Assembly (NCBI GenBank): GCA_934565855.1
Contig: CAKTIO010000003.1
Coordinates: 186,001 to 250,000, forward strand
From: an uncultured Dysosmobacter sp.
GTDB lineage: Bacteria > Bacillota > Clostridia > Oscillospirales > Oscillospiraceae
Direction of reading: 5' to 3'
DNA: 64,000 nucleotides
The position numbers were made by a program, and so were the translations under genes. Under the pieces are notes generated by a model that was not told where the DNA came from, made no database searches, and was given only the letters and a program-made list of their open reading frames with translations. Numbering within the stretch: the stretch's first letter is position 1; each line of letters begins with the position of its first letter. Shown piece by piece: positions 25,751 through 35,000 of this stretch.

Positions 25751-26899
25751 ATGTATGAGTATACTTCCATCTGGGAGCGGGCGATCCGCTTTGACCAGGA
25801 GTTCTCCCGGTTCAACTCCTATGAACCGGCGGGGAAGCATGAGGTCATTGCCTATGTGGAAAGGATTCTGAAAGCCGAGACAACGGCGGAGGTCCGCGTC
25901 ATTGACGGAGAGACAGACGAGCCGTTCCTCATTGCAAGCCTGAAGCCGGAAAACGCCGTGTTCAAGCTGCTGCTGGAGGGACATCTGGACGTGGTCTCTC
26001 CCGAGGGCATGGAGAAGCCCTTTGACGGTGAGATCGTGAACGGCTGGCTCTGCGGCCGTGGCGTCAGCGATATGAAGGGCGGCGCCGGGGCGCAGCTGGC
26101 GGCATTCATTGCCGCCGCCAATACGGAGGGGCTGCGGCAGGAGCTGTATCTGATGTTTTCCACCGATGAAGAATACGCCGGGGAAGAGATCAAAAAGGCG
26201 CTGTCTACCGGACTGCTGCCCCAGGTGGACTTTGCCATGATCGCGGAGCCGACAGACCTGAAGCTGGTCACCGTCCACAAGGGCGAAGCATGGGCAGAGG
26301 TAGAGTTCTTTGGAAAGAGTGCTCATTCCTCCACACCCTGGCAGGGACAGAATGCTATCTGCATGGCGGCACGGTTTGTGGAAAAGCTTCAGCCCCGCAT
26401 TCAGGAGATCCAGACCCACGCCACAGAGGATGGCATTCCCACAATGAACGTGGGCGTTATCAGCGGCGGCTCCGCCCCGAATGTGGTCCCTCCCTATGCC
26501 AAGCTGAATATCGACATCCGGTATTTACCGGGGCAGGGCTATGAGGAATATGAAGCGGTGCTGCAGGATGTTCTGGCGGAATGCCAGAAGGAATGGGCAG
26601 AGCTGAAGGGCTCTATCCGCATCACCGGCAACTGGAATTCCCTGCAAACGGATAAGCAGCACCCCACTGTCCGGAAAATTGCCGCAGACATTGAAACCGT
26701 TACGGGAAAGCCCGTGGAATATGCGGTGATGAACGGCTGGGGTGAGGGCGGCTACATCAATATGTTCGGTATCCCCACGGTCTATTACGGTCCCGGCGAG
26801 AGTAAGTATTCCCACAAACCGGACGAAAAAATTGAGATCGCCAAGATTCCCATTGCCGCCAAGGTGTATTATACTGTCATCAAGGACCTCTGCTTCTAA
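25751..26899 (+). CDS. M20 family metallopeptidase (ArgE/DapE-like)
   Basis: A 382-residue two-zinc amidohydrolase. Metal and catalytic residues are visible: His78 and Asp80 in 'EGHLDVV', bridging Asp107 in 'GRGVSDMKGG', Glu140/Glu141 in 'STDEE', and Glu166 in 'AEPTD'. A dimerisation (lid) domain lies at about 180-290. The family hydrolyses N-acyl amino acids or short peptides. It follows the transporter by 15 bp, so the imported compound may be an N-acylated or peptide-linked precursor that this enzyme deblocks. Confidence 0.88.
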   Translation: MYEYTSIWERAIRFDQEFSRFNSYEPAGKHEVIAYVERILKAETTAEVRVIDGETDEPFLIASLKPENAVFKLLLEGHLDVVSPEGMEKPFDGEIVNGWLCGRGVSDMKGGAGAQLAAFIAAANTEGLRQELYLMFSTDEEYAGEEIKKALSTGLLPQVDFAMIAEPTDLKLVTVHKGEAWAEVEFFGKSAHSSTPWQGQNAICMAARFVEKLQPRIQEIQTHATEDGIPTMNVGVISGGSAPNVVPPYAKLNIDIRYLPGQGYEEYEAVLQDVLAECQKEWAELKGSIRITGNWNSLQTDKQHPTVRKIAADIETVTGKPVEYAVMNGWGEGGYINMFGIPTVYYGPGESKYSHKPDEKIEIAKIPIAAKVYYTVIKDLCF

Positions 26900-26948
26900 C
26901 AGTCTCCGGATGGAGCGTTTGGATGGCAGATGACAGGCGGGTGAGCAT

Positions 26949-27782
26949 ATGAAGGAATTTTACACGGTGGGGGAGACTGCGGCACTGCTGGGTGTTTCCG
27001 CTGATACGCTGCGTTACTACGACCGGATCGGATTGCTGAAGCCCGCTAAAACGGACGCCGGGAACCGCTACCGCTACTACTCCTACACACAATTTCATAT
27101 GATCGACCGCATCAAGTACCTCCAGCGGTTTGGAATGCCGCTGGAGGAGATCCGGCAGGTGATGAGTACCGGAAGAGTGGACGAGCTGTTGGTGCGGCTA
27201 AAAGCGGAACGGGAGCATATCCGGGAGGAGCTGACACAGATTCAGCACCGGATGGAGGACGTGGACTGGTATATCAACTATTTCACTTATATGGACCGCA
27301 ATGTCAATGAGGAACCCATCTACCAGATCCATCTTCCGGAGCGTTACATCGTCAAATGTCTCTGCCTGTATCAGGAGCCGCTGGCAGCGATGGAGGTACG
27401 TCTTGCGGGCGTAAAAGCTACGCCGCCGTATCTCAGCCAGGAGTATAAGCGGCAATACGGATATATTCTCAATGTAGACTCCCTGTTTCAAAGAGAATTC
27501 TATCCGGAATACTACTTTATTTTCTTCAGTCACAAGCCGGACCTTCCACCAGAGACCTACGACATTCTGCCGGAGGGAGATTACCAGTGCTTCCGCACCC
27601 AGGTTTTGAAGGAGCGCTGGGACCCGGAACTCCTGAAAACCTATTTCGGCAAGGGCGACCGCCCACAGCTGGTTCTGGCACTGGAATTTGAGGACAATCT
27701 GCGGGAGTATCAGGACGCCTGGTATGAGGTCCAGATACTGGCAGGTCCCTGCCAGTCCCTCGCTCCTAAAAAAACTGATTGA
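26949..27782 (+). CDS. MerR family regulator with a GyrI-like effector domain
   Basis: A 277-residue regulator. The N-terminal winged helix (residues 1-70) has 'TVGETAALLGVSADTLRYYD' and 'RIGLLKP', classic MerR, then the dimerisation coiled coil (about 80-118) and a C-terminal domain of about 150 residues of the GyrI/BmrR effector-binding type. There is no Cys pattern typical of metal-sensing MerR members, so an organic ligand is expected. It is the last gene of the operon, and the only perfect MerR operator in view (22966-22984) heads that operon. Confidence 0.9.
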   Translation: MKEFYTVGETAALLGVSADTLRYYDRIGLLKPAKTDAGNRYRYYSYTQFHMIDRIKYLQRFGMPLEEIRQVMSTGRVDELLVRLKAEREHIREELTQIQHRMEDVDWYINYFTYMDRNVNEEPIYQIHLPERYIVKCLCLYQEPLAAMEVRLAGVKATPPYLSQEYKRQYGYILNVDSLFQREFYPEYYFIFFSHKPDLPPETYDILPEGDYQCFRTQVLKERWDPELLKTYFGKGDRPQLVLALEFEDNLREYQDAWYEVQILAGPCQSLAPKKTD

Positions 27783-27783
27783 T

Positions 27784-27835
27784 AAAAAGACATCCCATCT
27801 CTGTGAATATCCGCAGAGCTGGGATGTCTTTTTCT
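27784..27835. terminator. bidirectional terminator between MerR operon and DUF4392
   Basis: AAAAAGACATCCCA (27784-27797) pairs with TGGGATGTCTTTTT (27820-27833); an inner CTCTG/CAGAG pair adds to the hairpin. It serves both convergent genes. Confidence 0.85.
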
Positions 27836-27843
27836 TTCTAAGC

Positions 27844-28908
27844 TTATGCTTCAGGCGGATAACGGCGAATGCCCATATCCACCGTTTTCCGCATCAGCCG
27901 AAGCAGTGCCAGGTGGATATCCTCCTCGCAGCCGTCTGCACTGGGAGCCACACAGGAGTTCATGGAATCGTGAAACTCCGCGCGAAGGTAGGAATTCAGG
28001 ACCCGGTGTTCAATTTCTTCATTGTCCATTGCCTCCAGATTTCCCTGAGACAATCCCAGCAGAAGGGAGAGCGCATAGCCGCCCCAGTTGGAGATGGTAG
28101 CAGTCATCAGCAGGTCCACATGCGCCATCCCCGCCGCAATGCCGGAGTGGCAGGGACATTTGCAGACATCCCCGTTGGGTACGTTTTTCCGCACGACCTG
28201 CTCGATGTTTGCCATACCAATCTCATTGCCGCCATCTCCAATGCCGATGGTGGCAATACCGCGGGCGTGCGCTTCGGTAAACAGGTAGTCCAGCTTTGCC
28301 ATGTTGTAGGAGAAGTCATAGCCGCCCATGCCGTGGATGCATCCCTGCCGGTTCATTCCGCCCCGCTCGATGGACAGACAGACAGCGGGAGAGTAACGTT
28401 CCAGCAGCTCCATGCAGCGCTGGTGCCCCTGCTGTTCCTCCACGGGAACGCCGACCACAGCAATGGTGGGAACACAGGTAAAGCCTAAATCACCGGAAAG
28501 GGAGTTTGCCAGACATTCCGGCTCCACGATGTGGCAGCCGCAGGCGGACATGACGATCTTCATATCCTCCACCAGATAGTCGTCCGTGACGATGATCGGA
28601 AGTCCTCCCAGCGCCATGCGGACCGTGCGGGCAATGGCAGCCGCGCCTGCGGGACCGTCTGTCTCGCTTTTGTTGGGAATGTTATGGGGCTGCTCCGCCC
28701 AGCCGGTGGCAATCATCACAAAGTCGCCGGGCTTTACCCGCTGCTCCAGCAGCCGGACCGCCGCCAGAGATACGGGACTGCTTTGCAGCGCCCGGGCTGC
28801 CTGATACAGAACCTGAATAGAGCCTCTTGCCGGGATATCGATATTGGTGATCCGGTCCAGCGTGTCTGCCACACGGACCAGCCCCTCATCGGAAATCAAT
28901 TTCCGCAT
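27844..28908 (-). CDS. glutamate cyclase-like protein (DUF4392)
   Basis: A 354-residue protein matching the DUF4392 family, the bacterial relatives of the C-terminal part of human D-glutamate cyclase (DGLUCY), which forms 5-oxo-D-proline. Conserved parts: 'IATGWAEQPHN', 'ETDGPAGAAAIAR', 'ERGGMNRQGCIHGMGG' and the hallmark 'GIGDGGNEIGMANI' (about residues 222-235). A pair of Cys in 'CKCPCHSG' might bind metal. AGAGGAGAAC lies seven bases before the ATG. It is alone on its strand, convergent with the MerR operon; D-glutamate handling is the best guess. Confidence 0.82.
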   Translation of the reverse strand: MRKLISDEGLVRVADTLDRITNIDIPARGSIQVLYQAARALQSSPVSLAAVRLLEQRVKPGDFVMIATGWAEQPHNIPNKSETDGPAGAAAIARTVRMALGGLPIIVTDDYLVEDMKIVMSACGCHIVEPECLANSLSGDLGFTCVPTIAVVGVPVEEQQGHQRCMELLERYSPAVCLSIERGGMNRQGCIHGMGGYDFSYNMAKLDYLFTEAHARGIATIGIGDGGNEIGMANIEQVVRKNVPNGDVCKCPCHSGIAAGMAHVDLLMTATISNWGGYALSLLLGLSQGNLEAMDNEEIEHRVLNSYLRAEFHDSMNSCVAPSADGCEEDIHLALLRLMRKTVDMGIRRYPPEA

Positions 28909-29137
28909 TCCTTGTTCTCCTCTTCTATGTTCTTGTCAAATTCGAAAATCCTTTTCGCGGTGTTTTTGCCAAATTTGACTATACCACCGATAGGGATGCT
29001 TTGCAAGTGCCGCGCGGACGGCGCGCGGATCCTCCAAAATTTCTTTTCCAGAGCTGCAATAAAACCACCCGCTGCGTTGTCTTTAGGATAGAGGGACAAA
29101 TCACTCTATAAAAAACAGATGGAAAAGGAGAACATTT

Positions 29138-29911
29138 ATGAAAAACAAACGTTTGCAGCAGGCGGCGGTCTTTCTCTGTATAAGCGCGCTGATGGCGACG
29201 ACCGCGACCGCAGCGGGAGGCTCGGTGGCGTACAACACGGCGGGACTGATCCACGGCTTCACTCAGGTGGTTCGGACAGGTCAGGGCTTTACTGCCCCCG
29301 ATGGGCAGACGGTCCCCAGTGTCATTACCTATACCGACGCGGCAGGAGGGAAAACCAACTATCTGTCCGTCCGTCAGATCGCCGAGCTGATCGACACACC
29401 CGTTTCCTGGGACGCGGGTCAAAACAGCGTTGTCCTCGGCGCCAATCCCTATGCCGGGAAATCCGCCGGTGAACGCTTTGAGCCTGCCGGAACAGGTGTA
29501 AAAATAGGTCCCTTTACAGAGATTGACCCATCCGCCATTGTAGAAGAGGAGGGGAGCCGCCACGCTCCCATTGCGTTCCGTATTGTTTCCAGCCATGCAA
29601 CCGGCTCCCAGAAGCAGACGATGACATTCCTGCCGGGCAGCACCGCAGTTATTTCTGTTACGAATAACGGAAAGGACAATCAGATCATGTATGCGTCCTG
29701 GACCGCGCCCGGCAGCAGTTACGCCAACAATCTGGTTCCTGTCATGATCGGTCCGGGACAGACTGTAACGCGGGCGTTTCAGGCGGACGCAGACGCCAAT
29801 CCGCTGTCCAGAGAACTGAACTGGCGCGTACAAGGGGAAAGCGGCGGGGAGATCGTTCCCACCGGAACAGATATCTCCGTTTCCATCACCAACTATACGC
29901 CTGCCGGTTGA
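29138..29911 (+). CDS. secreted protein with a copper-amine-oxidase-like 'stalk' domain
   Basis: A 257-residue exported protein. A signal peptide (residues 1-25, ending 'ATTATAAGG') precedes a stalk domain, seen in 'YLSVRQIAELIDTPVSWDAGQNSVVLG' split around residues 80-105, a motif found in many Firmicutes cell-surface proteins. The C-terminal part (about 125-257) is beta-rich and unassigned. AAGGAGA precedes the ATG. The next genes on the strand also encode exported proteins. Confidence 0.75.
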   Translation: MKNKRLQQAAVFLCISALMATTATAAGGSVAYNTAGLIHGFTQVVRTGQGFTAPDGQTVPSVITYTDAAGGKTNYLSVRQIAELIDTPVSWDAGQNSVVLGANPYAGKSAGERFEPAGTGVKIGPFTEIDPSAIVEEEGSRHAPIAFRIVSSHATGSQKQTMTFLPGSTAVISVTNNGKDNQIMYASWTAPGSSYANNLVPVMIGPGQTVTRAFQADADANPLSRELNWRVQGESGGEIVPTGTDISVSITNYTPAG

Positions 29912-30066
29912 CGCGGACACCCTGAAATTTCCCGCGATAGGCCGTGCAGCGGAAAATTTTTGAAAAAAAGTGGAATTTTCTGAAATACATTTGCCTGCTC
30001 AGGCGTCTCTATAGTAGAGTATCTTAAAACGGATATGGAAGCTTTTACAGAAGGGAACGAAATATC

Positions 30067-30885
30067 ATGAAACAGCATATGGTCATTCCGGCGGCTGCCG
30101 CGCTTCTTCTGGCAGGCACCCTGTTCCTGAGCGGGTGCGGAAAAACAGAAAATCCGGATTTTTCTTCGGAAACGCCGCCAGCGGCATCCAGTATGGCAGG
30201 GGAGAGTACCATCATTGCCTCCACATCCTCCGGGGATGTTTCTATCGTGCTGGAAAAACCGGAGGCATCCAGTTCGGAAAGCAGCGCCAACAACACCCTT
30301 GGCGAGCCGTTAGGACCCGGCAGCACAGTCAAGCCGACAAAGAAGCCCTCTTCGGCGGCTTCTCCGGCGGCAGGCAGTACACCAGCAGCCTCCCAGCAGC
30401 CGGAGGGTCCGGAAAATCCGGGCGACGCGGCATGGCGGGAGGCGCGGAACGCGGCACAGTTCACCGGGCAGGCATTGTCCATGGAAACCATGACACTGTC
30501 CAGAGAGGAGCTGACCCACTGGCTGGACGATCCCAGCAGCCTGGACGGGACCGACCATTCGGAACAGTTCTTGAACCTGTCCGGTCATACAGAGGACGGT
30601 CAGGGAGACATTGCCTATTGGGGGTATAAAATGACCGGACAGCGGGGCAGCGAGGTCGGGCTGTACTGCTGCTTTGCGGACGGTACCCAGGCAGAGCTAC
30701 CTGTCCCCAGAGAATCCGAGATGTCCTATGCCATGCCGGAGACGGTGGTATTTGGAAACAACCGGCTGTCCTATCAGGTCACATTTGCGGACAACCTGTA
30801 TATGGATGCGTACATCCACTTTGCCGGGACCTATACCTATACCGTGGATCTGAACACCAAAACGGTCTCTCTGACCATTGCGTAG
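30067..30885 (+). CDS. putative lipoprotein of unknown function
   Basis: A 272-residue protein with a lipoprotein signal: lipobox LSGC with Cys24. A low-complexity linker rich in Ser, Pro and Ala spans about 30-130, typical of a flexible cell-surface tether. The C-terminal domain (about 135-272) is unrecognised; it ends with a beta-strand pattern 'TYTYTVDLNTKTVSLTIA'. AAGGGAACG precedes the ATG. Confidence 0.7.
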   Translation: MKQHMVIPAAAALLLAGTLFLSGCGKTENPDFSSETPPAASSMAGESTIIASTSSGDVSIVLEKPEASSSESSANNTLGEPLGPGSTVKPTKKPSSAASPAAGSTPAASQQPEGPENPGDAAWREARNAAQFTGQALSMETMTLSREELTHWLDDPSSLDGTDHSEQFLNLSGHTEDGQGDIAYWGYKMTGQRGSEVGLYCCFADGTQAELPVPRESEMSYAMPETVVFGNNRLSYQVTFADNLYMDAYIHFAGTYTYTVDLNTKTVSLTIA

Positions 30886-30895
30886 GCGGTGCGGA

Positions 30896-31219
30896 ATGAT
30901 GTCCAGAATCAGTAGGCTCCGGCTGGCATATCTGCTCTGCGCAGCAGCGCTGTTTGCGGGGCTTTCCGCAGCCGCGCCGCCGCACAGCCAAACCATATCC
31001 TTTGAGGAATATTACCGCGTTGTGCAGGCGGAATACGCAAGGTACGGCATCGGCTACGAGGTCTATGAGCAAAACGACCGCTTCGTTTTTACGCAGGCGG
31101 TGCTGGATGCAAGGCTGTCGGAAATTCGGAATACACTGTCCCATTCCTCCGTTTCCTACAATCGAGACTTTGTCCCGCTGGAAGAACGCCATGTCGGCGC
31201 TTCGCAAACCGCGCCATAG
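30896..31219 (+). CDS. small exported protein, unrecognised
   Basis: A 107-residue protein with an N-terminal hydrophobic signal (about 8-24) followed by 'SFEEYYRVVQAEYARYGIGYEVYEQ', no known domain. The first in-frame start is a TTG at 30878 overlapping the lipoprotein gene; ATGs at 30896 and 30899 are more likely, though the ribosome binding site is weak. It is probably co-transcribed with the lipoprotein gene. Confidence 0.5.
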   Translation: MMSRISRLRLAYLLCAAALFAGLSAAAPPHSQTISFEEYYRVVQAEYARYGIGYEVYEQNDRFVFTQAVLDARLSEIRNTLSHSSVSYNRDFVPLEERHVGASQTAP

Positions 31220-31253
31220 CGCGCCAGTTATTCACTGCATATAAAAAACAGAT

Positions 31254-31300
31254 GCGCCCTCCTGTTCCGGCTTTTTGCCGGAACGGAGGCTTTGCGCGCT
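31254..31300. other. strong hairpin upstream of the sigma-factor gene
   Basis: GTTCCGGC-TTTTT-GCCGGAAC (31264-31284) is extended outward by imperfect GCGC/GCGC pairing. No good T-run follows, so it may be a weak terminator or a structured leader. Confidence 0.45.
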
Positions 31301-31367
31301 TTTCCGCGCTTCCGTTTCCACGTCCGGAAGTCTACTGGTGAGAAAGAGAGAAAAAGGAGACCAAGCT

Positions 31368-31898
31368 ATGATCGCAATGTTTCTGGCAATGCTGGAATCG
31401 GAAGAGGACCGGAAGCAATTTTTAAAGCTGCACAGTGCCTATGAGATCAAAATGATGCGCATTGCTGTCAGCATTCTGCAGTCCCACGCATGGGCGGAGG
31501 ATGCCGTGCAGCAAAGCTGGCTGCAAATCATCCAGCATTTTGAGGAGGTCCGGAAAATTCCCTGGGACCGGGTAGGCGGCTATGTAGCCGTTGTCGTTAA
31601 GAATATCTCGTTGACCTTTCTGCGGCGGGAGTGGCGAAGAGTGGACTTTCCGGAAAACTGGGACATCCCTCTGTCAGAAACGGCGGCATTTGACGCACCC
31701 AACCGCATTGTGGAGATCATCCGCGCCATGCCGGAGCAGTACCGTCAGATCCTGGAGATGAAGTTTGTTCTGGAATATGCAAACCGGGAAATTGCGGAGC
31801 TGCTGAAAATGAACGAGGGGACCGTTGCATCGCGGATCTCCCGGGAAAGAAAGCTTCTTGCGGAAAAACTGAAGGAGGCTGGATACGATGACGAATGA
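31368..31898 (+). CDS. sigma-70 family RNA polymerase sigma factor (ECF-like)
   Basis: A 176-residue sigma factor with region 2 ('HAWAEDAVQQSWLQIIQHF', about 42-62) and region 4 ('EYANREIAELLKMNEGTVASRISRERK', given as a span, about 135-165). AAAAAGGAGA precedes the ATG at 31368; upstream in-frame codons are not protein-like. The next gene overlaps its end and encodes a membrane-anchored DUF4367 protein, the usual anti-sigma-like partner. Confidence 0.88.
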   Translation: MIAMFLAMLESEEDRKQFLKLHSAYEIKMMRIAVSILQSHAWAEDAVQQSWLQIIQHFEEVRKIPWDRVGGYVAVVVKNISLTFLRREWRRVDFPENWDIPLSETAAFDAPNRIVEIIRAMPEQYRQILEMKFVLEYANREIAELLKMNEGTVASRISRERKLLAEKLKEAGYDDE

Positions 31899-33394
31899 GG
31901 AGTGGAAGATCTGCTTTATGGAAGCGACGCAGCGTGACCTTCAGGAGATCATGGACACCCCCTATGCCGGAGAGGAAAAGGGCTTTTCTCTTCCTTCCGT
32001 ACCGCCGCCAACGGGAAAAAATGCTGAAGGACCCCAATAGATGGTGCAAAGAACGGCTGAAGCCCGTATGGAAGCGGGTGATGCAGCGGGCAGCATGCTT
32101 CTTTCTGGTCATTCTGGTGGGGCTGGGATCTGCTATGGTGGTCAGCCCGACTGTGCGTGCTGCTGTGACCAGCTTTGTCAAGAGAGTGTTTCAGGACCGG
32201 GTGGAATACACCTATACGGCGCCCTCCGGAAATTACCTGCGTCCTCCGTTTGCCCGTTACCGGCTTCAGGAGCTGCCGGATGGATATACCGCGGTGCGCA
32301 CTCTCAGTGATGATTTTAATTGGAAGACCATTACCTACGAGCTTCCTTCCAGAGAGACGGAAACCGCCATTGTTCTGCACTATGAAATCATGCAGAGCGA
32401 CATACTGCCAAACCTTCACACAGGAGGACGGACCGGGACGGACATCCAAACAGAGTCCTTCCGGGGAACGCTTTATGAATTTCCCGATGATCCGTCTGCC
32501 AAGAAGATCCTGGTCTGGAAGGATGTAGAAGAAGGTCTTCTGTTCTGTCTGTATGCCCCCGGTTCCACAGATGAACTGCTGGCAATAGCGGCAGGCGTAC
32601 AGCCGGGCCCGGAGGACACCCTGACCCAGTTGCCGGAGTATTACCTTCATACAGTTTATGGAGAAATGCCAGATGGATATTCTCGCATTTGCAGAACTAA
32701 TAATATTACCTGGGAATATGTGACCTACGATGCCTGTTGGGATTTGCGGTTCAGGGACGGTGTTATTCTCTTCGGATACGGAAAAACAGAGGATGCCAAT
32801 GCCTTTCTGGACCTAAAGGGACTGCAATGCCAGGAGGTTTCCGATGGAGATTTCTATGCAAAATACTACTCCTCTCCCAATCTTCCGAAAAGCAAACGCG
32901 TATTGGTATGGCAGGTCCCCACACTGGACCTTACCTTCTATATCCGGGGAACCCCGAGCGTACAGACACTGGTGGAAATGGCAAGGAGCATCCGGATGAA
33001 CCTGTATGGGACGGAGATCCTACCGGACTACCGACTTACGGGACTTCCAGAGGATTATGAGATCGAAACATTGTATAACAATTTCATTAATAAGGTAATC
33101 ATCTATAATCATGTCCCGGACACAACGGGCGGAAAGAATATCATTGGTCTTTACTACGGTCTAATAGAGGATAGTAGCGGACTCTTTATTAGCGCCTCGT
33201 ATGGAACTTTAAAATCCACCAAAATCGAAGATGAAACCTTTTCAGGGGAATTGTATGAAGAACCGCACCATCCGGAGAAGTCAAAGTATCTGGTATGGCA
33301 GGACCCAGAGGAAAATCTGATGTTTTGTATTTTAGGTTGTTTGGATGTCAAAGAGATGGTCGCCTATGCAAAAAGCATCCAAATCAAGCAGTAG
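31888..33394 (+). pseudogene. membrane DUF4367-repeat protein (anti-sigma-like), frameshifted in a run of six A
   Basis: The start ATG at 31888 overlaps the sigma-factor stop and gives 50 codons, 'MTNEEWKICFMEATQRD...', a usual N-terminus for these proteins, then stops at 32040. The rest of the protein, beginning 'KMLKDPNRWCKERLKPVWKR', is in another frame. One base fewer in the A-run 32016-32021 joins them. The restored protein has a transmembrane helix (about residues 68-88) and three tandem DUF4367-like repeats of about 115 residues, each with 'LPDGY/MPDGY/LPEDY' and ending near 'VW...' and 'A.SI'. Either a broken gene, an A-run length error, or a switch by slippage. Starting translation instead at ATG 32021 would give a membrane protein lacking the cytoplasmic part. 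Confidence 0.7.
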
Positions 33395-33417
33395 GAGCGG
33401 TATTCAAAGATAGGGAT

Positions 33418-33463
33418 AAAAACGGCGGGCTGGCAACAAATATCTGCCAAGCCCGCCGTTTTT
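33418..33463. terminator. bidirectional terminator after the DUF4367 gene
   Basis: AAAAACGGCGGGCT-GGCA and its complement form a long GC stem flanked by A- and T-runs; it serves the convergent fRMsr gene too. Confidence 0.9.
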
Positions 33464-33472
33464 CAAGCATCC

Positions 33473-33949
33473 TTATTCCTTGGCAGACAGCTGCCAGCGG
33501 CTCCAGTCGCAGTGGTTTTCCAGCAGAACGACCAGTTCCTGCAGGAATTGCTGATCCCGCGCTGTAAACCGTCCCACAGTGGGGCTGTCCAGATCCAGCA
33601 CGCCAAGGACCCTGCCATGAGCATGGATCGGCACTACGATTTCCGCGTTGGATGCGCTGTCACAGGCAATGTGTCCCGGAAAGAGATGCACATTTTCCAC
33701 CCGCTGCACGGCGTCCTCCGCTGCCGCGGTCCCACAAACACCCCGTCCCACCGCAATGCGGATGCAGGCGGGCTTTCCCTGAAACGGTCCCAGCAGGAGG
33801 GAACCACCCTCCATCAGATAGAATCCTGCCCAGTTCAGGTCCGGAAGCTGGGTATACAGCAGGGCGGAAAGGTTGGACAGGCAGGGAAGGGGATGAGTCT
33901 CTCCTTCCAGCAGGGCTGCCGCCTGCTGGAGCAGGCATTCATAGTTCAT
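33473..33949 (-). CDS. msrC: free methionine-(R)-sulfoxide reductase (GAF domain)
   Basis: A 158-residue GAF-domain protein of the fRMsr family, which reduces free L-methionine-(R)-sulfoxide. 'LNWAGFYL', 'LGPFQGKPACIRI', 'GVCGTAA' and 'FPGHIACDSAS' are family hallmarks. The three Cys at 62, 72 and 96 keep the 10- and 24-residue spacing of the E. coli enzyme (84, 94, 118). Electron donor is normally thioredoxin. The ATG follows AAGGAG. It lies 19 bp before the recombinase gene's stop on the same strand. Confidence 0.92.
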   Translation of the reverse strand: MNYECLLQQAAALLEGETHPLPCLSNLSALLYTQLPDLNWAGFYLMEGGSLLLGPFQGKPACIRIAVGRGVCGTAAAEDAVQRVENVHLFPGHIACDSASNAEIVVPIHAHGRVLGVLDLDSPTVGRFTARDQQFLQELVVLLENHCDWSRWQLSAKE

Positions 33950-33968
33950 GGTAAACGCTCCTTGTTTT

Positions 33969-35000
33969 TTATTCTGTGTCCTTCTGATGCTTTTTCGCCC
34001 GGCTCATGGGATTCGCCCGGCTTGCCGTGCGCAGCATATCATCGGTGCAGTGGGTATACAGCTGCGTGGTAGATAGGTTCGCGTGCCCCAGCACCTCCTG
34101 GATCGTGCGGACATCCACACCGTTTTGCAGCATCAGCGTGGCGGAGGTGTGCCGCAGCTTGTGGGGACTATAGGGCTGCAAGCCGGCAGACAGCATGGTT
34201 TTCCGAACCAGATGCTCCACCGCCTTGACGCTCATGCAGCCGTGCTTGCGAGAAAGAAACAGGGCATCCCGCGCCTGCGGCGTGGGCGCGTAGGTTTTCT
34301 CCCGAATGGCAAGATAATCCTCTAATGCTTCCACACAGGCGTCCGACAGATACACCATCCGCTGTTTTCCGCCCTTGCCCGTTACCCGCAGAAAGGTCTG
34401 GGTCTGGTCGAACCGGAGGTCAGATATCCGGATGCCTACCAGCTCGGACACCCGCAGCCCGCAGGACAGTAGCAGTAAGATCATGGCATAATCCCGGTCC
34501 TCGTTGATCCCGCTGACAGCGTCCAGCAGACGAAAGCTTTCTTCCTCCGTCAGATACTCAGGTAAACGTTTTCGTTTTTTTGGCAGAACGACACCTACTG
34601 TGGGGTCCTTGTCAATGACCTCCACAATATTATACAGGTAGTGGAAAAAGGACGACAGGCTGGAAAATTTCCTCAATACAGTGGCGACCGTCACGCCGCA
34701 GGTCTCCGAAACAGAACCCTCCCGGACGATGCGCTGACTGCGCAGATAGTCAATGTAAAGGTTGATATCCGTCCTGCGGATATTCTGAATAAACTCCAAA
34801 GAGATATCCCGGATATCGATTTGGTCGAATGGAAGCTCTGGCGGGACCGCGCCGCGTTCCTGTTTCATAAACCGGAAGAATGTCCGCAGGTCCAGATAGT
34901 ATTCATGAACGGTTTTCCCGGAACGATCCAAATTCAAGTCAATGTACCGCAAAAAGTCATTGACCAGCACAGGCGCTTCCGGCAGTGCGGAAAACGGCAT
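33969..35000 (-). CDS. tyrosine recombinase (XerC/XerD-like)
   Basis: A 343-residue tyrosine recombinase. All active residues are present: Arg183 ('CGLRVSEL'), Lys209 ('TGKGGKQR'), His280 and Arg283 ('SPHKLRHTSAT'), His306 ('LGHANLS') and Tyr315 ('TQLYTH'). An N-terminal SAM-like DNA-binding domain fills residues 8-130. Length is in the range of XerA/XerS-type single recombinases. I start it at 35000 because GGAGGT lies ten bases upstream. No phage or integron genes are near, so a chromosome-dimer or site-specific switch role is possible; a 34-bp inverted repeat lies 105 bp upstream. Confidence 0.9.
   Translation of the reverse strand: MPFSALPEAPVLVNDFLRYIDLNLDRSGKTVHEYYLDLRTFFRFMKQERGAVPPELPFDQIDIRDISLEFIQNIRRTDINLYIDYLRSQRIVREGSVSETCGVTVATVLRKFSSLSSFFHYLYNIVEVIDKDPTVGVVLPKKRKRLPEYLTEEESFRLLDAVSGINEDRDYAMILLLLSCGLRVSELVGIRISDLRFDQTQTFLRVTGKGGKQRMVYLSDACVEALEDYLAIREKTYAPTPQARDALFLSRKHGCMSVKAVEHLVRKTMLSAGLQPYSPHKLRHTSATLMLQNGVDVRTIQEVLGHANLSTTQLYTHCTDDMLRTASRANPMSRAKKHQKDTE

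Noticed and set aside
22937..26419. Very long open frame (over 1100 codons) on the minus strand
   Set aside because: It lies antisense to the methyltransferase, BCCT and peptidase genes, has no domain and is rich in His/Gln/Gly as expected from reverse-reading GC-rich codons.
32011..32027. Programmed -1 frameshift at the A-run of the DUF4367 gene
   Set aside because: A -1 shift meets a TGA within two codons; the protein-like frame needs the opposite shift, so a length change of the run fits better.
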